Source of the DNA: Prosthecochloris sp.
GTDB taxonomy: Bacteria > Bacteroidota > Chlorobiia > Chlorobiales > Chlorobiaceae
Direction of reading: 5' to 3'
Assembly (NCBI GenBank): GCA_004028745.1
Contig: RAZP01000064.1
Location: 1 to 24,396 of the forward strand
Length of the DNA: 24,396 bases
Notes under the pieces: generated by a model
Seen by the model: the letters and a program-made list of their open reading frames with translations, nothing else
Databases searched by the model: none
Told to the model about the DNA's origin: nothing
Translations under genes and position numbers: made by a program
Shown: positions 1 through 8,133 of the stretch, in pieces
Numbering within the stretch: the stretch's first letter is position 1
How the letters are laid out: each line of letters begins with the position of its first letter

Positions 1-356
1 GCTTCGGCATAGTCGGAGACACCTCCGATGGGCGGGTTGCGTTTCCTGACCTTTATGGTAATACTTTTCAGAATAGGGAAATCAACCATAAATTCTGTTG
101 CTATGGTATAAGCAACTGCTTCGATGAGATAAAATTTTTTCTCTGTCAACACATTTTTAATCTTTTCATAAACCAGCCTGTAGTCGATTGTACTGTGTAT
201 GTCATCATGTTGAGCTGCTTGCCTGTAGTTAAAATACATTTCGGCATCTACCTCGTATTTTGAGCCTACAAAATGTTCTTCTTTGTGCACGCCGTGATGG
301 GCATAAAATGTCAGATTGACAAGACGGATACAGGATGCTGAGGCACTGTTGTTCAT
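1..356 (-). CDS. folB: Dihydroneopterin aldolase FolB, 3' end cut by the window edge
   Basis: This frame is open from an ATG at 356 to the left edge, giving about 118 residues, close to the whole length of a FolB protein (about 120). FolB cleaves 7,8-dihydroneopterin to 6-hydroxymethyl-dihydropterin and glycolaldehyde in folate synthesis, in the cytoplasm. The sequence shows the family pattern: LTFYAHHGVHKEE near the N-terminus, carrying the conserved Glu; GSKYEVDAEMYF; STIDYRLVYE with the conserved Tyr; LIEAVAYTIA; and a C-terminal IKVRKRNPPIGG with the lysine and the Pro-Ile of the substrate pocket. No strong ribosome binding site precedes the ATG. Only the last few residues should be missing. 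The gene runs out of the window, so its downstream partners are unseen. Confidence 0.9.
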   Translation of the reverse strand, partial: MNNSASASCIRLVNLTFYAHHGVHKEEHFVGSKYEVDAEMYFNYRQAAQHDDIHSTIDYRLVYEKIKNVLTEKKFYLIEAVAYTIATEFMVDFPILKSITIKVRKRNPPIGGVSDYAE

Positions 357-817
357 AGAGGTTCAGGAATATTTGGCCTTGAGAGCAGAGTTTTAAGAAC
401 GGTTGAAGATATTGTTAAGAGGATGTTCTTCAAAAAGAGTTATGGGCACCTCTATTAATTTACTGCGCGCCATGATTACTTCGTTGAGCGGATAGGAGAA
501 GGTTTCTGCGCTCCATTCGCCTTGTACTCAAGGCGCTCGTGACAATTTATAGAGGTTCCCTTATATTCATGGGGCAAGACTTGAAACGCTTAACTGAAAA
601 ACATTTTAATGAATAATATAGCGTTCACAAAACAATTTGACTGGAGCGGTTCCCGCCTCGTCATAATGAGGAAAGTGTTACCTTTACCTAAATTAAGCGG
701 TTGTTCGAGTATGCTGGAGGTACCCTGGAGATGCAGAGGGCAGAGGGGATATGTCAAGTTGTAACTGCTTGAATAACCTTGAATATAGGGTTTTGGTGTT
801 CCTACCAGGGAGTAAAT
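357..817. other. Gap between folB and nadC
   Basis: This divergent gap of 461 bases holds one short copy of the palindromic repeat (444-560) and must hold the promoters of both genes. A weak sigma-70-like pair, TTGACT at 637-642 and CATAAT at 662-667, has a 19-base spacer, which is long, so I do not call it a promoter. Open frames across 590-817 on either strand lack family features and good ribosome binding sites. I see no RNA gene. Confidence 0.5.
444..560 (-). repeat. Palindromic MITE-like repeat, copy A (short form)
   Basis: This copy starts GGGCACCTCTATTAATT and ends ATTTATAGAGGTTCCC, an imperfect terminal inverted repeat. The interior reads as the reverse complement of the copies at 7991, 9190 and 20739, hence the minus strand here. 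It lacks the apical module with TGTAC/GTACA found in the long copies. The arms still pair: GCGCGCCATGA on one side against TCAAGGCGC on the other. It lies about 90 bases upstream of the folB start and 260 upstream of the nadC start. Confidence 0.85.
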
Positions 818-1696
818 ATGAAAGAAAGGGATTTTTACGATTTTTTTACTATGTGCAGGGCACGCGCCATTATGCAGTCGCTCGAAGAGGACAGGTATGA
901 TGGTGATGTGACAACGCTTGCGACGATTGAACCCGATCAGGTGGGCTTTGGGATCGTTCGTGCAAAAGCCCCCGGAATTGCGGCGGGAGCTGCTGTTGCG
1001 GAACAGGTGTTCCGGGTGATCGACCCTGATATTCAGATTAAGCAGGTTGTCGTTGATGGGGCAAAGGTCGAAGACGGCGATATTTTGCTTGAAGCGGGGG
1101 GAAAGGTTGCTTCGCTGCTTGTCGCCGAAAGGACGGCGCTTAACTTTATGCAGAGAATGTCGGGTATTGCAACACGTACCCGCATGTATGTCCAAAAGGT
1201 TGCGCATACCGGTACAAAAATACTCGATACAAGAAAAACGGCTCCAGGGCTTCGGTATTTTGACAAGGAAGCCGTGAAGATAGGTGGTGGACAGAACCAT
1301 CGTTTCGGGTTGTTCGACATGGTTCTCATTAAGGATAACCATGTCGATGCTGCGGGAGGTATTGTCCCGGCTATAGAGCGCGTGAAAAGCTATCTTGGCG
1401 AAAAAGGGATAGCCATGAAAATTGAAGTTGAAGTGCGGTCGATTGATGAGCTCAGGCAGTCAGTCAGTGCAGGACCGGATATTATCCTGCTCGATAATTT
1501 TTCCGTTGATGAACTATCCGGGGCGGTCGGTTACGCGAGGGAAAACGCGCCCGGAATACTTCTTGAGGTTTCAGGCAATGTAGGACTGCACAATGTAGCG
1601 GAAATTGCAGAAAAAGGCGTGGACTATATCTCGGTAGGTGAATTGACTCATAGTGTTCAGGCGCTTGATTTATCCATGAGTATCCGCTTTGCATGA
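818..1696 (+). CDS. nadC: Nicotinate-nucleotide pyrophosphorylase (carboxylating), quinolinate phosphoribosyltransferase
   Basis: NadC converts quinolinate and PRPP to nicotinate mononucleotide, CO2 and pyrophosphate in de novo NAD synthesis. The product is 292 residues, normal for the family. Visible motifs are the N-terminal EEDRYDGDVTT (about 23-33), ERTALNFMQRMSGIATRT (104-121), the PRPP/quinolinate-binding DTRKTAPGLR (137-146), KIGGGQNHRFGLFDMVLIKDNH (154-175), EVEVRS, DIILLDNFS and the C-terminal EVSGNV...GVDYISVGELTHS. I chose the ATG at 818 because GGGAG lies 5 bases upstream and the protein then begins at the usual family position; an upstream in-frame ATG at 779 would add 13 unrelated residues. 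The gene converges on tig with only 21 bases between the stops. No nadA or nadB is nearby. Confidence 0.96.
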   Translation: MKERDFYDFFTMCRARAIMQSLEEDRYDGDVTTLATIEPDQVGFGIVRAKAPGIAAGAAVAEQVFRVIDPDIQIKQVVVDGAKVEDGDILLEAGGKVASLLVAERTALNFMQRMSGIATRTRMYVQKVAHTGTKILDTRKTAPGLRYFDKEAVKIGGGQNHRFGLFDMVLIKDNHVDAAGGIVPAIERVKSYLGEKGIAMKIEVEVRSIDELRQSVSAGPDIILLDNFSVDELSGAVGYARENAPGILLEVSGNVGLHNVAEIAEKGVDYISVGELTHSVQALDLSMSIRFA

Positions 1697-1717
1697 TGGA
1701 TGTCGGTGGTTCAATTC

Positions 1718-3004
1718 CTATTCGTTGTTGTGCTCAGGGATTGGCTTGTTTTCTCCGTTGATGGTAACGGAAGACTTGATGATGCCGTAAATTTTATCTT
1801 TAAGGATGGTGTCGGTGATATAGTCCCTGAATTCCGTTGACATATATGTTTTCAGAAGGTCTTCGGCTTTCAGTTCAGGATTTTTCTCCGCTTCTTTTTC
1901 AGCAAAGGCTTTAATGTCATCATCGTTGACCTCCAGCTCGTTCATCTCGGCGATTTTCTGGCTGATAAGCATCCAGCGGGCATGTTTTTCAGCATTGGGG
2001 CGGATTGATGTTCGAAGCTCGCTTTCATCCATGCCTGGAGGAAGTTTTCCGCCCATTTGCTTTTTAGCATTTTCAAGCAGCATGTTTTCGAAGGAATCCA
2101 CCATTGCCGAAGGAGTAGGGACGGGGTTCTCTTCGATAAACTTCGAGGAGATTGTTTCAAGGAGGTCCTGTTCAGATTTATTACTGAAGTGCTGTTCAAG
2201 CTGACTTCTGACATCTTCACGGAAGTCGTCTATCGATTCGAATTTTTGCTGAGAGATCTCTTTTATCAGGTCATCGTTGAGTTCAGGAAGCTCCAGCCTT
2301 TTTACTTCTTTTATTGTGACTTCGTAACGGTATGTTTCTTCACCTTCTTTCTCAGGCTCGATATCGACGGTGACATTCTCACCTGCTTTTTTCCCGAGCA
2401 GTGATTTATAGAACGGGTTGTCTTCAGGAAGATATTCAAGGTTGAAGTGATAGTTTTCGGTTTTGTGATCTTCCATGACATTACCGGAATCATCCAGTTT
2501 TAACAGGTCTGCGATAATGGTGTCTTTTGCTTCAGATTGCTCATCGACCGGAACGAGAGTGCCGTGACCCTTGAGGATAAGATTTATTTCCCTGTCGACA
2601 TCTTCATCGGTTACGGGGTAAATGTCCTGAACAAACGAGTAGCCGCTGAAATCCTTGATTTCGAAATCGGGATGAATCTGATAGGAAAGAGTGATGGCGA
2701 GCTGGTCTTCGTCAAATGAATAATCTTCAAGCTCCGCACGGCTTGCGGGTTTGATGTTCTCTGCCTCGGATATCTCGACAAAATATTTCGAAGCAAGCTT
2801 TTCGGCAACGGCTGCTTCAATGGCCGGTCCCATTACCTTTTTTATCATACCGACGGGAACGTGGCCTTTCCTGAAGCCTTTGAGCTGAATGTTTTTTCTT
2901 GCGCTTTCTATTTCACGATCTGTTTCAGGGGTGAATTCTTCTGCTGAAAGGATTATTTCAAGCTTCTGTTCGGTATCGCTGACGTTCGTAATGTTTTTTT
3001 GCAA
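1718..3004 (-). CDS. tig: Trigger factor, ribosome-associated chaperone and peptidyl-prolyl isomerase
   Basis: Trigger factor binds ribosomal protein L23 at the exit tunnel and shields nascent chains. The 428-residue product has the three expected domains. The N-terminal ribosome-binding domain carries the signature loop GFRKGHVP (43-50). An FKBP-like PPIase domain lies at about 158-236 (KDTIIADLLK...FYKSLLGKKAGENVTVDIEPE...YEVTIKEVKR). The rest is the helical C-terminal chaperone domain. The start is a TTG at 3004-3002: no in-frame ATG is closer than residue 53, and MQKNITNVSDTEQKLEI aligns with the normal family start. The ribosome binding site is weak. The usual clpP/clpX partners are not adjacent: downstream is the convergent nadC, and upstream is an M16 peptidase on the same strand 116 bases away. 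Confidence 0.96.
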   Translation of the reverse strand: MQKNITNVSDTEQKLEIILSAEEFTPETDREIESARKNIQLKGFRKGHVPVGMIKKVMGPAIEAAVAEKLASKYFVEISEAENIKPASRAELEDYSFDEDQLAITLSYQIHPDFEIKDFSGYSFVQDIYPVTDEDVDREINLILKGHGTLVPVDEQSEAKDTIIADLLKLDDSGNVMEDHKTENYHFNLEYLPEDNPFYKSLLGKKAGENVTVDIEPEKEGEETYRYEVTIKEVKRLELPELNDDLIKEISQQKFESIDDFREDVRSQLEQHFSNKSEQDLLETISSKFIEENPVPTPSAMVDSFENMLLENAKKQMGGKLPPGMDESELRTSIRPNAEKHARWMLISQKIAEMNELEVNDDDIKAFAEKEAEKNPELKAEDLLKTYMSTEFRDYITDTILKDKIYGIIKSSVTINGENKPIPEHNNE

Positions 3005-3035
3005 GGCTGTATTCTCTAAAAAGTTTGTACAAAAT

Positions 3036-3072
3036 AAAAGGCACCTCTAAAAATTCTCATCTTTAGAGATCC
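3036..3072. repeat. Solo 15-base terminal unit with small inverted repeat, upstream of tig
   Basis: Positions 3037-3051 read AAAGGCACCTCTAAA, a variant of the terminal 15-mer of the palindromic repeat. The same 15 bases occur in reverse complement at 20383-20397. CTCTAAA at 3045-3051 pairs with TTTAGAG at 3062-3068 to form a small hairpin. No repeat body is present, so this is a solo end or a remnant. It sits 33 bases upstream of the TTG start of tig, within its likely leader. Confidence 0.5.
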
Positions 3073-3120
3073 CTCATAACCTCTCAATGTACGATTAATT
3101 CCTGACTTTGGAAAAGCAGG

Positions 3121-4398
3121 TTAAAGAAGGGGTTCATATATCAGTGTGGAGGCATCTGCATGTTGCTGCAGATATGCAGCTGCATTTCCCAGGTCGTCGG
3201 GTGTGACTGCCTCAATGCCTGTGATTTTTTCTTCGAGGCTGATAGCTTTTCCGAAATAAAAGATATCCCTTGCAGCTTTTGACATCCTTTGTGTCATTTT
3301 TTCCATTTCCATTACAATGCCCCCCTGAAGCTTGTTTTTTGCTGCCCGCAGCTCTTCCAGGGAAATACGTGAAAGGTTATCTGCGTTGAGAATATTTTTT
3401 ATGATCAGCAGGGCTCGACCTGTATTTTCGGGATCGGTCCCGGCATAAATGTTGAGCAGTGTTGCATCGTCAAAAAAAGTAAGCGAGGAATAGGCGTTGT
3501 AGGCCAATGCGTTTTTTTCTCTCAGTTCGAGGTTGAGCATGGAACTCATGCCTCCGCTGAGTATGGTGTTGAGCAGGAGCAGGCAGTAAAAAAAAGTGTC
3601 ATTTCGAGGTACGACTCTCCCGTAAAGCATTTGTGCCTGGTAGAGTGGCTTTTTCCTGTGGACAAGAAAAGCTCTGTAGTCATCCTGTTCGAACGCCCGG
3701 CTGCTGCCCGGCGATTTATTGTTGTTGTTCAGCCCCGAGAAGCTTTTTTCGGCATGCAGCATGATTGCGTCATGGGGCATATTTCCGACAACGGTGACAA
3801 GCATGTTCTGTGCAACATAATGCTGATGCATGAAACCTCGCAGTGCGTCGGTTGTTATATTTTCAACGGATTTTTCCGTGCCGAGGATTGCGGGCCCGAG
3901 AGGGTGTTGGGGAAACGCGAGGTCATCAAACTGGTCGAAAATGAGCTCTTCGGGTGTGTCATTAATGCCGCGAATCTCTTCGATGACAACCTCTTTTTCC
4001 TTCTCGACTTCTTCCTCCGGGAAAGCAGGGTTACAGACCAGGTCAGCCAGAAGGTCGAACGCAAGTTCACTATGCGTCTTAAGACAGCGGATGTAGATGC
4101 AGGTGTTTTCCTTGGTCGTATACGCGTCGATATAGCCGCCGACCTGTTCGATGCACCGGGCGATGGTTACATAATCTTTTGAGAGAGTTCCCTTGAATAC
4201 GGCATGCTCCAGGAAGTGTGAGAGCCCGGCCATACCTGCGGGATCTTCCCTGGAGCCGGCATTCACCCATATGCCGAGTGTGATACTGGTTACATGGGGG
4301 ACATGGTTGGTGAAAACACGGAGACCGTTGGCAAGACGGTCCTCGACAACCGGGCCGGCTGAATGAAAAAACTTGTCATCCTGCATGTGCGTGGCCAT
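3121..4398 (-). CDS. M16 family zinc peptidase (processing-peptidase-like)
   Basis: This is a 425-residue pitrilysin-family (M16B) metallopeptidase. The inverted zinc motif HFLEH is at residues 61-65: two His ligands with the catalytic Glu between them. The third ligand Glu comes about 76 residues later, in KEVVIEEI (residue 140 or 141). Supporting features are the N-terminal LANGLRVFTNHVPHVTSITLGIWVNAGSR, the GGYIDAYTTKENT strand (87-99), and a C-terminal half-domain with SGGMSSMLNLELREKNALAYNAYSS, the substrate-binding RxxxxLAY-type segment. I see no clear signal peptide, so it is probably cytoplasmic. The start is an ATG at 4398, with AGGAG about 15 bases upstream, farther than ideal. M16B enzymes often come with an inactive partner subunit; none is adjacent here. 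Confidence 0.93.
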   Translation of the reverse strand: MATHMQDDKFFHSAGPVVEDRLANGLRVFTNHVPHVTSITLGIWVNAGSREDPAGMAGLSHFLEHAVFKGTLSKDYVTIARCIEQVGGYIDAYTTKENTCIYIRCLKTHSELAFDLLADLVCNPAFPEEEVEKEKEVVIEEIRGINDTPEELIFDQFDDLAFPQHPLGPAILGTEKSVENITTDALRGFMHQHYVAQNMLVTVVGNMPHDAIMLHAEKSFSGLNNNNKSPGSSRAFEQDDYRAFLVHRKKPLYQAQMLYGRVVPRNDTFFYCLLLLNTILSGGMSSMLNLELREKNALAYNAYSSLTFFDDATLLNIYAGTDPENTGRALLIIKNILNADNLSRISLEELRAAKNKLQGGIVMEMEKMTQRMSKAARDIFYFGKAISLEEKITGIEAVTPDDLGNAAAYLQQHADASTLIYEPLL

Positions 4399-4512
4399 TT
4401 GATCAGATTGTCACTCCTGAGGCTGTTATTGTAATTGATTGTTCAACTTTGGTCACACTTCCTGATGTTGGATTTGAATGCAATGTAATTTTTCTTCTTA
4501 TTTTTAAAAACA

Positions 4513-4597
4513 AAAGGGGACGGAGCACAGAGACCATTTTTGTCCGCCCAACGAAGTAGTCAGGGCGCGGAACAAAATAGCAGTCCCCAGAAACTAA
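4513..4597 (+). repeat. Decayed copy of the palindromic repeat (copy G)
   Basis: This stretch keeps the repeat's interior: GGACGGAGCACAGAGACC, then TCCGCCCAACGAAGTAGTC and GCGCGGAACAAAATAG. It has lost both terminal inverted repeats, and it ends in a CCCC that pairs with the GGGG at its start. It resembles the short form. It lies in the divergent gap between the M16 peptidase and the epimerase gene (4399-4629), where I see nothing else. Confidence 0.7.
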
Positions 4598-4629
4598 TAG
4601 CATCTGGATAAGTTGTAATAACAGAGAGT

Positions 4630-5622
4630 TTGGATCAGAAAAAGCGGGTTGTGCTGGTTACGGGTGCATCAGGTTACATCGGGTCGCAGGTAGTATATGC
4701 GCTGCAGAAGATGTACGGTGATACCTTGCATATCAGGGCTCTTGTCAGGGAGAGTTCGGATACATCTTTTCTGTCCGGGCTTCCTGTGGAGATTATGCGA
4801 GGGGACGTTATGAATCCGGTATCCCTTCAGGAGTCATTTCTTTCGGCTGAAGCAGTTTTTCATTGTGCCGGCCTTGTTGCCTATACAAGGAACTATCGCC
4901 ACAAGCTCCATGAAACCAATGTCATAGGAACTGCCAATGTCGTTAATGCATGCCTCCGGGAGGGAGTCAGACGTCTTGTCCTGACCAGTTCTGTTGCTGC
5001 AATAGGGGTAGAAGAAGATGCTCCGGCTGATGAGAGTACGGTTTTCAGAGACTGGCAGCACAGGATAGCCTATATGGAATCAAAACGTCTTGCGGAAATG
5101 GAGGGCAGGCGTGGTATTGCCGAAGGTCTGGATGTCGTGATGGTGAATCCAGGAGTTGTTATCGGGAAAGGTGAAGGTTGTATTCCGGTTACCAACAGCG
5201 CGACGGAAACTTTAGCCGGCATTTATCAGGGTAAAATCCCTCTTTATCCTGCCGGTGGTCTGAGCCTTGTAGATATTCTGGATGTAGCGCGGGCGCATAT
5301 CGAAGTTTGGAAGAAAGGAAATACAGGAGATCGGTATATCGTTGTATCCGAGAACTGGTCGTACAGGAAGTTGTTTACGATGATCCGGGAAATGAACGGG
5401 AACAGGATGGGATTTGCAGTTTCAGCTGGAAAGTTCTTTTATGGAATTGCCGGGGCAGGCGGTGAGCTTTTTGCCCTGCTTACGGGGAGGAGGTCCTATA
5501 TAAGCCTTGAAGGTATGCAGCTTGCGAAACGGAACTTGTATTTTTCAAACAGGAAATCTGTCGATGATCTCGGCATGACGTATCGTCCTGTAAGGGAGAT
5601 CATGCAATCGATTGTTGGGTAA
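4630..5622 (+). CDS. NAD(P)-dependent epimerase/reductase, extended short-chain dehydrogenase
   Basis: This is a 330-residue Rossmann enzyme of the extended SDR family, closest in character to the dihydroflavonol-4-reductase / 3-beta-hydroxysteroid dehydrogenase branch. The nucleotide-binding motif TGASGYIGS is at 11-19. The conserved Asp-Val of RGDVMNP follows near 59, FHCAGLVAYTRN near 77-89, the catalytic Ser region LTSSVAAIG at 118-126, and the catalytic YMESK pair (Tyr148, Lys152). VNPGVVIGKGE (172-182) fits substrate-loop positions of the family. The start is a TTG at 4630, preceded by GAGAG; no nearer ATG gives a complete Rossmann strand. Its substrate cannot be read from the sequence. 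It lies 29 bases upstream of recA and may be cotranscribed with it. Confidence 0.88.
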   Translation: MDQKKRVVLVTGASGYIGSQVVYALQKMYGDTLHIRALVRESSDTSFLSGLPVEIMRGDVMNPVSLQESFLSAEAVFHCAGLVAYTRNYRHKLHETNVIGTANVVNACLREGVRRLVLTSSVAAIGVEEDAPADESTVFRDWQHRIAYMESKRLAEMEGRRGIAEGLDVVMVNPGVVIGKGEGCIPVTNSATETLAGIYQGKIPLYPAGGLSLVDILDVARAHIEVWKKGNTGDRYIVVSENWSYRKLFTMIREMNGNRMGFAVSAGKFFYGIAGAGGELFALLTGRRSYISLEGMQLAKRNLYFSNRKSVDDLGMTYRPVREIMQSIVG

Positions 5623-5651
5623 AACATTTTTGAAAGCCAAGGAAAAAACCT

Positions 5652-6704
5652 ATGGAAACAAAGAAAACAGTACAGGCAAAAAAAGAGGCGGACCCGGCTA
5701 AGTTGAAGCAGCTTAACCTTGCTGTGGAAACGTTGGAAAAACAGTTCGGCAAAGGTGCCATTATGCGCCTGGGTGACCAGAATGCGGTAATGCCTGTACA
5801 GGCGATTTCCAGTGGATCTATTTCTCTGGATTTTGCGCTGGGTGTCGGTGGCTTTCCCAGGGGGCGTGTTACCGAGATATATGGGCCGGAATCTTCGGGG
5901 AAAACCACACTTGCACTTCACGCGATTGCAGAGGCGCAGAAGAATGGCGGCATTGCTGCGATTGTCGATGCCGAACATGCTTTTGACCAAATGTATGCGA
6001 GAAAGCTCGGTGTCGATATCAATTCGCTTTTGATCAGCCAGCCTGAGTCGGGCGAACAGGCTCTCTCAATCGTTGAAACTCTTGTCCGGAGCGGAGCGAT
6101 CGATATCGTGGTAATTGATTCCGTGGCGGCACTTGTTCCTCAGGCGGAACTCGAGGGTGAGATGGGGGACAGTGTTATGGGACTGCAAGCCCGTTTGATG
6201 AGTCAAGCATTGAGAAAACTTACCGGAGCTATCTCGAAATCCAGCTCCGTTGTGATTTTCATCAACCAGCTGCGGGACAAGATAGGGGTGGTATACGGCA
6301 ACCCTGAAACCACAACGGGCGGCAAGGCGCTTAAGTTCTATTCATCCGTTCGACTGGAAATTCGTAAAACCGCGCAGATCAAAGATGGAGCTGAGATTAT
6401 CGGCAACAGAACAAAAGTAAAAGTTGTTAAAAACAAGGTTGCTCCTCCTTTTAAAACGGTAGAATTCGATATTCTTTACGGCGAGGGAATCTCCATGCTG
6501 GGAGAATTGATAGATCTTGCCGTAGAGTTCGGTATTGTGAAAAAAGCCGGAGCATGGTTCAGCTATGAGTCGGATAAACTCGGGCAGGGTAGAGAGGCTG
6601 TTAAGAAAGCTCTGCAAGAAGACCCGGCGCTTACCGGAAAAATCCAGCAGCAGGTAAGGGAAATCATGAACCCTGCTGTTGCAGGCGGAGATACTATGGC
6701 TTAA
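5652..6704 (+). CDS. recA: Recombinase RecA
   Basis: RecA forms filaments on single-stranded DNA, catalyses strand exchange and triggers LexA cleavage. The 350-residue product has Walker A GPESSGKT at 78-85, the catalytic Glu region DAEHAFD (106-112), Walker B DIVVIDSVAAL (151-161), loop L1 around LEGEMGDSVMG (167-177), FINQLRDKIGV (203-213), and loop L2 followed by the family signature KALKFYSSVRL (225-235). The N-terminus carries an extra lysine-rich segment of about 20 residues. AAGGAAAA lies just upstream of the ATG. No LexA-type operator is evident in the 29 bases upstream, so any SOS control would act further up, in front of the epimerase gene. No recX follows; dusB does. Confidence 0.98.
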   Translation: METKKTVQAKKEADPAKLKQLNLAVETLEKQFGKGAIMRLGDQNAVMPVQAISSGSISLDFALGVGGFPRGRVTEIYGPESSGKTTLALHAIAEAQKNGGIAAIVDAEHAFDQMYARKLGVDINSLLISQPESGEQALSIVETLVRSGAIDIVVIDSVAALVPQAELEGEMGDSVMGLQARLMSQALRKLTGAISKSSSVVIFINQLRDKIGVVYGNPETTTGGKALKFYSSVRLEIRKTAQIKDGAEIIGNRTKVKVVKNKVAPPFKTVEFDILYGEGISMLGELIDLAVEFGIVKKAGAWFSYESDKLGQGREAVKKALQEDPALTGKIQQQVREIMNPAVAGGDTMA

Positions 6705-6712
6705 TTGGAGTT

Positions 6713-7753
6713 ATGATAATAGGTGATCTGCACATAGAGCGCCCGGTTATACTCGCTCCCATGGAAGACGTTACCGACAGGTCTTTCAGAAAAATCTGTA
6801 AAAGGTTCGGGGCGGATATTGTCTATACTGAATTTATCAGTGCCGAGGCTCTTCGAAGAGGCGTCGAAAAAACGGTGCAGAAAATGCTTTTCGAGGATTA
6901 TGAACGCCCCGCGGTTATTCAGATTTTCGGTAACACCGAGGAAGCAATGGCTGAAGCAGCAGTTATCGCTGCATCGTACAGGCCTGATTACCTTGACATT
7001 AATTTCGGATGTCCTGCAAAAAAGGTTGCGGGAAAAGGTGCGGGGGCGGCACTGCTCAGAGAGCCGGAAAAAATGGCCCGTATTGCGGCATCTGTTGTAA
7101 ATGCCGTTTCAGTTCCCGTGACGGTAAAAACCCGTATCGGTTGGGACAGGGAGTCCATCAATATTCTCGATATTGTGCCGAGACTTGAAGATGCGGGAAT
7201 ACAGGCTATCGCGGTTCATGGCCGTACAAGGAGCGAAATGTACAAAGGAACGGCAGACTGGGACTGGATTGCCAGGGTGAAAGAGCGCGCGAGGATCCCG
7301 GTTATTGCCAACGGAGACATCTGGTCGCCCGATGATGCAAAAGCCATGTTTGAGCATACCGCTGCTGACGGGATCATGATCGGGCGAGGTGCTATTGGTA
7401 ATCCGTTTATCTTTAAGCAGGTGAAAGAGATGCTGAAAACAGGTGTGGTTGCCACAAAGGTTGATTTCAGAGACCGGATAGCGGTTGCTATCGAACATCT
7501 TTCGCTTTCTGTAAAGAACAAAGGCGAAAAATACGGGACTCTTGAGATGCGGCGACACTATGCTACTTACCTGAAAGGTTTGCCGAGGGTTTCCCGCGTG
7601 AGAGATAAACTTGTCAGGGAGGATAACTGGCTGCATGTGATCGAGATACTCAGGGACTACGAGGCTGAGTGCGAGCAATACGCCCGTGAGGGGAAAATCC
7701 GGGAATACGCGGAGTATCTCAACGATCATTCCAGACGGCTGATTCTGAAGTGA
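6713..7753 (+). CDS. dusB: tRNA-dihydrouridine synthase (DusB type)
   Basis: Dus enzymes are FMN flavoproteins that reduce specific uridines in the tRNA D-loop using NADPH. The 346-residue product has the N-terminal ILAPMEDVTDRSFR (13-26), the QIFGNTEE segment (70-77), the active-site DINFGCPAKKV with catalytic Cys100, VTVKTRIGWD, the FMN-phosphate-binding AVHGRTR and ANGDI, and GIMIGRGAIGNPF. The C-terminal helical tRNA-binding domain contains RRHYATYLKGLPRVSRVRDKL. The order and the GRGAIGNPFIF segment suit the DusB class, though subclass by eye is less certain than the family. It starts 8 bases after the recA stop with GGAG in front of the ATG, so it is almost certainly cotranscribed with recA. 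Confidence 0.94.
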   Translation: MIIGDLHIERPVILAPMEDVTDRSFRKICKRFGADIVYTEFISAEALRRGVEKTVQKMLFEDYERPAVIQIFGNTEEAMAEAAVIAASYRPDYLDINFGCPAKKVAGKGAGAALLREPEKMARIAASVVNAVSVPVTVKTRIGWDRESINILDIVPRLEDAGIQAIAVHGRTRSEMYKGTADWDWIARVKERARIPVIANGDIWSPDDAKAMFEHTAADGIMIGRGAIGNPFIFKQVKEMLKTGVVATKVDFRDRIAVAIEHLSLSVKNKGEKYGTLEMRRHYATYLKGLPRVSRVRDKLVREDNWLHVIEILRDYEAECEQYAREGKIREYAEYLNDHSRRLILK

Positions 7754-7781
7754 TTGTGACAAAATCAGCTTGACAGCTTGA

Positions 7782-7809
7782 GTAGGGGCGAAAAATTTTT
7801 CGCCCGTAC
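7782..7809. terminator. Perfect palindrome after dusB, possible terminator
   Basis: GGGCGAAAAATTTTTCGCCC at 7786-7805 is a perfect 20-base palindrome. GTA and TAC outside it also pair, across one G-G mismatch. The A5/T5 centre would leave a short loop in RNA. No T-run follows, so it is not a canonical intrinsic terminator. It could end the recA-dusB transcript, or be a member of a dispersed GTAGGGGCG-type palindrome family: a left half, GTAGGGGCGTAC, appears alone near 12099-12110. Confidence 0.4.
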
Positions 7810-7839
7810 GGTGGTATGATGAGTGGAAAAATTTTGAAC

Positions 7840-7865
7840 CAGTAAGCAGTTCTCAGTGAGCAGTT
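7840..7865 (+). repeat. Tandem 12-mer pair
   Basis: CAGTAAGCAGTT (7840-7851) and CAGTGAGCAGTT (7854-7865) differ at one base and have a 14-base period. I assign no function. Confidence 0.6.
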
Positions 7866-7908
7866 GGCAAAGTCAGGAGTATCAGTTATCTCGTAAAGCC
7901 CAGGATAG

Positions 7909-7945
7909 TTTTATAAGTCCTACAGGTCCCATAAGACCTATAAAA
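7909..7945. repeat. AT-rich inverted repeat
   Basis: TTTTATAAGTCCTA pairs imperfectly with the end of the element, whose reverse complement is TTTTATAGGTCTTA. The middle reads as phased nine-base units of the type TCCTACAGG / TCCCATAAG. A second small stem, AAAAGA/TCTTTT, follows at about 7942-7957. The element lies upstream of asd and could be a weak transcription barrier. I do not recognise a protein-binding site. Confidence 0.45.
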
Positions 7946-7990
7946 GATCTGTTCTTTTATAACTTTTTGGTGAAATTTACACTCTTTAAA

Positions 7991-8133
7991 GGGCACCTCT
8001 ATTAATTGTCGTGAGCGCCTTGAGCACAAGGCGGACGGAGCGCAGAAACCGGAGTGTACACGCGAGTACATGAGGATTTCGAGCACCGACCAACGAAGTA
8101 ATCAAGGTGCGCAACAAATTAATAGAGGTGCCC
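7991..8133 (+). repeat. Palindromic MITE-like repeat, copy B (long form)
   Basis: This is a 143-base copy. The ends GGGCACCTCTATTAATT and AATTAATAGAGGTGCCC are perfect inverted repeats of 17 bases. The inner arms GCGCCTTGA and TCAAGGTGCGC pair with a small bulge, and the apical module carries TGTAC and GTACA around a short loop. Its right end is 31 bases from the asd start codon, so it lies in, or overlaps the promoter of, the asd leader. Copy C, in the same orientation, lies just after asd. Confidence 0.9.

Noticed and set aside
590..1342. Minus-strand reading frame of 250 codons opposite nadC
   Set aside because: It overlaps the well-supported nadC gene, has no recognisable domain and an implausible composition; it is an antisense shadow.
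1700..1725. GGTTCAATTCC resembles a tRNA T-loop
   Set aside because: It lies between the nadC and tig stops; the region upstream that would hold the rest of a tRNA is nadC coding sequence, and no acceptor or anticodon stem can be formed.
4403..4603. Minus-strand reading frame upstream of the M16 peptidase
   Set aside because: It crosses the decayed repeat copy G and has no protein features.
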